Positions 8,825-11,550 of a stretch of DNA of 11,550 nt are shown here, piece by piece. The notes under the pieces are model-generated. The model saw nothing but the letters and a program-made list of their open reading frames with translations. It was not told the DNA's origin and searched no databases. The DNA lies in assembly GCA_020446665.1 (NCBI GenBank), contig JAGREF010000276.1:1-11550 (forward strand). The letters run 5' to 3'. The stretch's first letter is position 1. Each line of letters begins with the position of its first letter. The translations under genes and the position numbers were made by a program. The DNA is from Sphingomonadaceae bacterium (lineage in GTDB: Bacteria > Pseudomonadota > Alphaproteobacteria > Sphingomonadales > Sphingomonadaceae).

Positions 8825-8888
8825 GGAAATAGGCGCTTGGCCGCAATTGCAGGAAGTTTTGCTTTGCCGCTCATCCTCGCCTATTTCC
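8825..8888. repeat. Perfect 11-bp inverted repeat in the ilvA/amidohydrolase divergent region
   Basis: GGAAATAGGCG at 8825-8835 is matched exactly by its reverse complement CGCCTATTTCC at 8878-8888, with 42 bases between. The arm centres are 53 bp apart, close to five helical turns, so both would face the same side of the DNA. The right arm ends 6 bases before the amidohydrolase ATG, where a ribosome site would normally be. It could be a pair of operator sites or a leader RNA structure. Both are inference. Confidence 0.6.
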
Positions 8889-8894
8889 GCACGC

Positions 8895-10562
8895 ATGATC
8901 GCGAAAATTTCTTCCCGCTTTTTGATGTTGCTGGCAGCACTTGCCCTGCTGCCGTCCAGCCCTGCCATGGCCGATACGCTGCTGGAAAATATCCAGGGTG
9001 TCACGATTGACGGGGAAGGCAGGCTGGCCAGCTTTTCCGGGCTGCTGATCGACGATCAGGGGCGGATCAAGCAAGTCTATCAGCGCAAGAGCGAACACCC
9101 CAAACAGGTCGATTACCGCATCGATGGCGAAGGGCGCTTTGTGGTGCCGGGCATGATTGACGCGCATCTCCACATCATGGGCATCGGCTTTGGCGCGATG
9201 ACGCTGGACCTTTCGGACACCAGCTCTCTGGAACAGGCGCTGGCGAAGATCGGTGCCTATGCTGCCGCCAATCCGGGCAAGCGCTGGATTATCGGGCGCG
9301 GCTGGAATCAGGAGAAATGGGGCCTTGGCCGGTTCCCCACTGCCGCCGAACTGGACGCTGTAGTGGGCGATACGCCCGTCTGGCTGACCCGTGTGGACGG
9401 CCATGCTGGCTGGGCCAACAGCGCCGCCATGACAGCGGCAGGCATCACCGGGGCCACGAAAGACCCGGCTGGCGGGCGGATAGAGCGCAGCGGCGGCAAG
9501 CCGAGCGGGATATTCGTCGATAATGCGATGGATCTGGTGCAGCAGGCCGTCCCCTCCCCGCGGCCCGAAGATCGCGATCAGGCGCTTCGTGAAGCGCAAT
9601 CCATCCTGCTGTCCAAAGGCATCACCGCCGCCGCCGATATGGGCACCAGTATCGAGGACTGGCAGGCCTATCGCCGCGCCGGTGACTATGGCTGGCTGCA
9701 AATGCGGATCATGGCCTATGGCGCTGGCACCGATGCCATGGAACTGATCGGCGGCCCCGGCCCCTCGCCCTGGCTCTATGGTGACCGGCTGCGGCTCAAC
9801 GGGGTAAAGCTCTACCTTGATGGCGCACTGGGTTCACGCGGGGCATGGCTGAAGGCGCCCTATGCCGATGATCCGGGCAATCGCGGGCTGGCGCTGGCCA
9901 CCCCGGCGCAATTGCGCAACTGGATGAGCCGCGCTGCGCTCGACAAATTTCAGGTGGCGGTCCACGCGATTGGCGATGAAGCCAATGCCGATCTGCTCTC
10001 TGCAATCGAGGAAATGGCAGACACTTATGACGGCGACCGGCGCTGGCGGATCGAACATGCGCAGATCGTCGATCCCGCAGATATCGCCAAATTCGGGAAA
10101 TTCGGGATCATCGCTTCCATGCAGCCTGTGCATCAGACCAGTGACCGGCTGATGGCAGAGGCGCGGCTGGGGCCGGATCGGCTGGGGGGTGCCTATGCCT
10201 GGCGCAGCATCGCAGCGACCGGGGCAAGGCTGGCCTTTGGATCAGACGCGCCGGTGGAAGCCCCCGATCCCTTTATCGGCCTGTCCGTCGCCATGACCCG
10301 CGAAGACGCCGATCGCCAGCCCTTTGGCGGCTGGCAGGCGCAGGAGCGGGTGGACCGCACCGCCGCCTTTGCCGGGTTTACGTCCGATGCCGCCTATGCC
10401 GGTTTTGCCGAGGGGCGGTTTGGACGGCTGGTAGCCGGCGAATGGGCAGACTTCCTGTTCATCGACCGTGACCCGCTGCTGGCCAGCCCTGCCGATCTGC
10501 GCGACACGCAAGTGCTGGAAACCTGGATCGCAGGCCGCCGGGTCTGGAAACGGGGCGAATAG
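8895..10562 (+). CDS. Exported metal-dependent amidohydrolase (Amidohydro_3/YtcJ-like)
   Basis: A 555-residue protein with an N-terminal signal peptide: basic start MIAKISSR, hydrophobic core FLMLLAALALL, and probable cleavage after AMA at residue 26. Periplasmic location is therefore expected. The body is a TIM-barrel amidohydrolase. Metal and active-site positions are visible: HxH in DAHLH (His91, His93), Lys305 in VKLYLDGALGSRGA, His357 in VHAIGDEAN, His388 in RIEHAQI and Asp451 in FGSDAP. The C-terminal WADFLFIDRDPL and WIAGRRVWKRGE are the usual small beta-domain that completes the composite fold. Relatives hydrolyse cyclic or N-acyl amides, but the substrate cannot be named from sequence. 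The ATG at 8895 is chosen for the signal peptide. An in-frame TTG at 8847 would add 16 polar residues in front of it. No Shine-Dalgarno site precedes 8895; instead one arm of an 11-bp inverted repeat lies at 8878-8888. It is divergent from ilvA and probably regulated on its own. Confidence 0.9.
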   Translation: MIAKISSRFLMLLAALALLPSSPAMADTLLENIQGVTIDGEGRLASFSGLLIDDQGRIKQVYQRKSEHPKQVDYRIDGEGRFVVPGMIDAHLHIMGIGFGAMTLDLSDTSSLEQALAKIGAYAAANPGKRWIIGRGWNQEKWGLGRFPTAAELDAVVGDTPVWLTRVDGHAGWANSAAMTAAGITGATKDPAGGRIERSGGKPSGIFVDNAMDLVQQAVPSPRPEDRDQALREAQSILLSKGITAAADMGTSIEDWQAYRRAGDYGWLQMRIMAYGAGTDAMELIGGPGPSPWLYGDRLRLNGVKLYLDGALGSRGAWLKAPYADDPGNRGLALATPAQLRNWMSRAALDKFQVAVHAIGDEANADLLSAIEEMADTYDGDRRWRIEHAQIVDPADIAKFGKFGIIASMQPVHQTSDRLMAEARLGPDRLGGAYAWRSIAATGARLAFGSDAPVEAPDPFIGLSVAMTREDADRQPFGGWQAQERVDRTAAFAGFTSDAAYAGFAEGRFGRLVAGEWADFLFIDRDPLLASPADLRDTQVLETWIAGRRVWKRGE

Positions 10563-10589
10563 CGCAGTCACTTCGCAAACGCGGTAGCG

Positions 10590-10676
10590 CAATGTGGCAC
10601 AAGGGTTTTCTTGCCTTCTTGCCGCGCAGCTAGGTGTTCTCCCGGAACGACAAAAGCGCGCGAGTCCGCCACATTG
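10590..10676. repeat. Perfect 9-bp inverted repeat in the leader of the 74-residue gene
   Basis: CAATGTGGC at 10590-10598 pairs exactly with GCCACATTG at 10668-10676. The interval is 69 bases and lies between the amidohydrolase stop and the small gene. It also contains a tandem 8-bp direct repeat, TTCTTGCC twice, at 10608-10623. The right arm ends 10 bases before the Shine-Dalgarno site. A spaced 9-bp match in a region this size can arise by chance at a rate of a few percent. Confidence 0.4.
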
Positions 10677-10686
10677 GCTGCGACTC

Positions 10687-10695
10687 AAAGGAGGA
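10687..10695 (+). promoter_or_regulatory. Near-consensus Shine-Dalgarno site of the 74-residue gene
   Basis: AAAGGAGGA, with 7 bases between GGAGG and the ATG at 10702, is the best ribosome-binding site in the window. It fixes the start of the small gene. The upstream in-frame TTG at 10594 would encode polar residues in front of the signal peptide and has no such site. Confidence 0.85.
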
Positions 10696-10701
10696 TTTTC
10701 G

Positions 10702-10926
10702 ATGAAATTTGCCAAGCTGGCCCTTGCAAGCGCCGCCCTAGGCCTTGTGGCCACTCCCCTCGCCGCACAGGAAGCAGCCGCGCAGCGCAGCTCTGCCCCT
10801 GTTGCTGATGCCCAGAAGATTGGCGGGGAAGAAAATATCTGGATGCTGCTGCTTGCTGCTGCTGCTGTCATTGCCGGCGTTATCGTCGCGGCTGATAGCG
10901 GAAATGACGCTCCGGTAAGCGCCTGA
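10702..10926 (+). CDS. Small secreted or membrane protein of unknown function, 74 residues
   Basis: A 74-residue frame with strong translation signals: AAAGGAGGA at 10687-10695 is an almost perfect Shine-Dalgarno site, 7 bases before the ATG. The protein starts with a signal peptide (MKFAKLALASAALGLVATPLAAQ), probably cleaved after Ala-Ala near residue 22-23. A polar, Ala/Gln/Ser-rich stretch follows (about 24-46). A hydrophobic helix, roughly IWMLLLAAAAVIAGVIVAA at about 47-65, comes next, and a short polar tail (DSGNDAPVSA) ends it. The mature product would be a single-span inner-membrane protein with its N-terminal segment in the periplasm. The layout resembles small orphan proteins common in sphingomonads, but I do not recognise a named family. 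It has its own leader and intrinsic terminator, so it is likely a single-gene transcript. The excellent ribosome site suggests high expression. Confidence 0.8.
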   Translation: MKFAKLALASAALGLVATPLAAQEAAAQRSSAPVADAQKIGGEENIWMLLLAAAAVIAGVIVAADSGNDAPVSA

Positions 10927-10955
10927 TCACACCTCTGGTTCTTCCGGAGTATCCG

Positions 10956-10987
10956 AAGGGGCGGAGTCGCAAGGCTTCGCCCCTTTT
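10956..10987 (+). terminator. Intrinsic terminator after the 74-residue gene
   Basis: AAGGGGCGGAG (10956-10966) and CTTCGCCCCTT (10975-10985) form an 11-bp stem with one G-U pair around an 8-base loop (TCGCAAGG). TT follows directly, so the 3' side reads CCCCTTTT. It lies 30 bases past the small gene's stop. On the opposite strand the G-U pair becomes an A-C mismatch and there is no T run, so it serves mainly the plus strand. It also lies just past the convergent tatC stop and may weakly stop that transcript. Confidence 0.8.
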
Positions 10988-11002
10988 GCTTGGGTCCTGA
11001 CT

Positions 11003-11550
11003 CTATGCCGCGTCGGTATTTTCAGGAGAGCCGCTCTCTGCGCCTTCTTCCGCTTCCTCATCCCGCTTTTTCCGCTCACCCAGCCACATGATGACCAGCG
11101 AACCTTCGAACAGCAGCCACAGCGGAATCGCCAGGATGATTTGCGAGCCGGGATCAGGCGGGGTGACAATCGCAGCCAATGCCACAACGGCCACAATCAC
11201 ATAGCGCCGCGCACCGGCCAGCTGCTTGCGATCAACAATGCCCGCCCGGTTGAGCAAAAGCAGCAGCACCGGCAACAGGAAGCTGATCCCGAAAGCCAGA
11301 ATGAACTGCATAACCAGACTGAGATATTCACTCGCGGTCGGCAGCGCCTGCACCTCCAGCCCGCCGCGCTGCCCCTCGAAACCGAGGAACCATTTGAAGG
11401 CTGTCGGCATCACCACGTAATATGCAAGCGATGCGCCCAACGTGAAGAGGATCGGGGTGGCAAAGAGGAAAGGCAGAAACGCCTTCTTCTCCCGCGCATA
11501 AAGACCCGGTGCGATAAAGGCCCAGAGCTGGTTCGCGATGATCGGGAAGC
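11003..11550 (-). CDS. tatC: Twin-arginine translocase subunit TatC, C-terminal part
   Basis: The frame runs from the right edge of the window to a TAG at 11003-11005, giving 181 residues. The start and the first helices are outside. Near the visible N-terminus is the TatC signature QLWAFIAPGLYAREKKAF. The Glu of AREKK corresponds to E. coli Glu103, in the twin-arginine signal-peptide-binding region. Membrane segments follow at about LPFLFATPILFTLGASLAYYVV, YLSLVMQFILAFGISFLLPVLLLLL, YVIVAVVALAAIV and IILAIPLWLLFEGSLVIMWL. The conserved TPPDPGSQ loop contains the Asp matching E. coli Asp211. The C-terminal tail (GERKKRDEEAEEGAESG...) is charged and should be cytoplasmic. TatC is the receptor core of the exporter for folded proteins. 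Unusually, the Glu of E. coli FGVSFEVP (Glu170) is Leu here (FGISFLLP). tatA and tatB probably lie just upstream of tatC, beyond the window. Confidence 0.95.
   Translation of the reverse strand, partial: FPIIANQLWAFIAPGLYAREKKAFLPFLFATPILFTLGASLAYYVVMPTAFKWFLGFEGQRGGLEVQALPTASEYLSLVMQFILAFGISFLLPVLLLLLNRAGIVDRKQLAGARRYVIVAVVALAAIVTPPDPGSQIILAIPLWLLFEGSLVIMWLGERKKRDEEAEEGAESGSPENTDAA

Noticed and set aside
10644..10670. GGAAC at 10644-10648 as the -35 of an EcfG-type stress promoter for the small gene
   Set aside because: The expected CGTT-like -10 at 16-17 bases spacing is not there; the sequence reads TCCG or CCGC. One half of the motif is too little to call.

Overview
This is a GC-rich, tightly packed chromosomal window that looks like an alphaproteobacterium, most likely Sphingomonadales (the Erythrobacter/Sphingomonas side). 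That placement is an inference. It rests on the TamA/TamB pair, the aspartate/glutamate leucyltransferase (Bpt) N-terminus, the ACT-type threonine ammonia-lyase and the style of the small secreted protein. There is no tRNA, rRNA, CRISPR array, insertion sequence or phage module. No stretch longer than about 200 bases lacks a gene.

Layout. Bases 1-177 (+) are the 3' end of a phage-type (GH24) lysozyme gene, which stops 6 bases from the convergent tamB stop. Bases 184-7347 (-) look like one operon, read right to left: bpt (leucyl/arginyl-tRNA--protein transferase, GTG start), tamA (outer-membrane Omp85-family barrel, overlapping bpt by 38 nt) and tamB (very large inner-membrane-anchored periplasmic protein, sharing one base with tamA). 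A 191-base gap (7348-7538) holds a strong hairpin that probably ends the upstream ilvA transcript, plus candidate promoters for the bpt operon. Next is ilvA (7539-8792, -), a threonine ammonia-lyase with a C-terminal ACT domain. It is divergent from an exported metal-dependent amidohydrolase (8895-10562, +). The 102-base region between them carries a perfect 11-bp inverted repeat. A 74-residue secreted or membrane protein of unknown function follows (10702-10926, +), with a near-consensus Shine-Dalgarno site and a clear intrinsic terminator. The window ends inside tatC (11003-11550, -), whose start lies beyond the right edge.

How the genes fit together. TamA and TamB form the envelope-spanning translocation and assembly module that helps insert outer-membrane proteins and, in newer models, moves phospholipid. 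TatC is the core of the twin-arginine exporter. The lysozyme acts on cell wall, and the amidohydrolase and the 74-residue protein both carry export signals. The window is therefore largely envelope-related housekeeping plus amino-acid metabolism (IlvA) and N-degron tagging (Bpt). I see no convincing new multi-gene system. The items most worth a second look are the inverted repeat in the ilvA/amidohydrolase divergent region, the small orphan secreted protein with its structured leader, the acidic proline-rich extension at the TamA N-terminus, and a leucine at a normally polar position in TatC.
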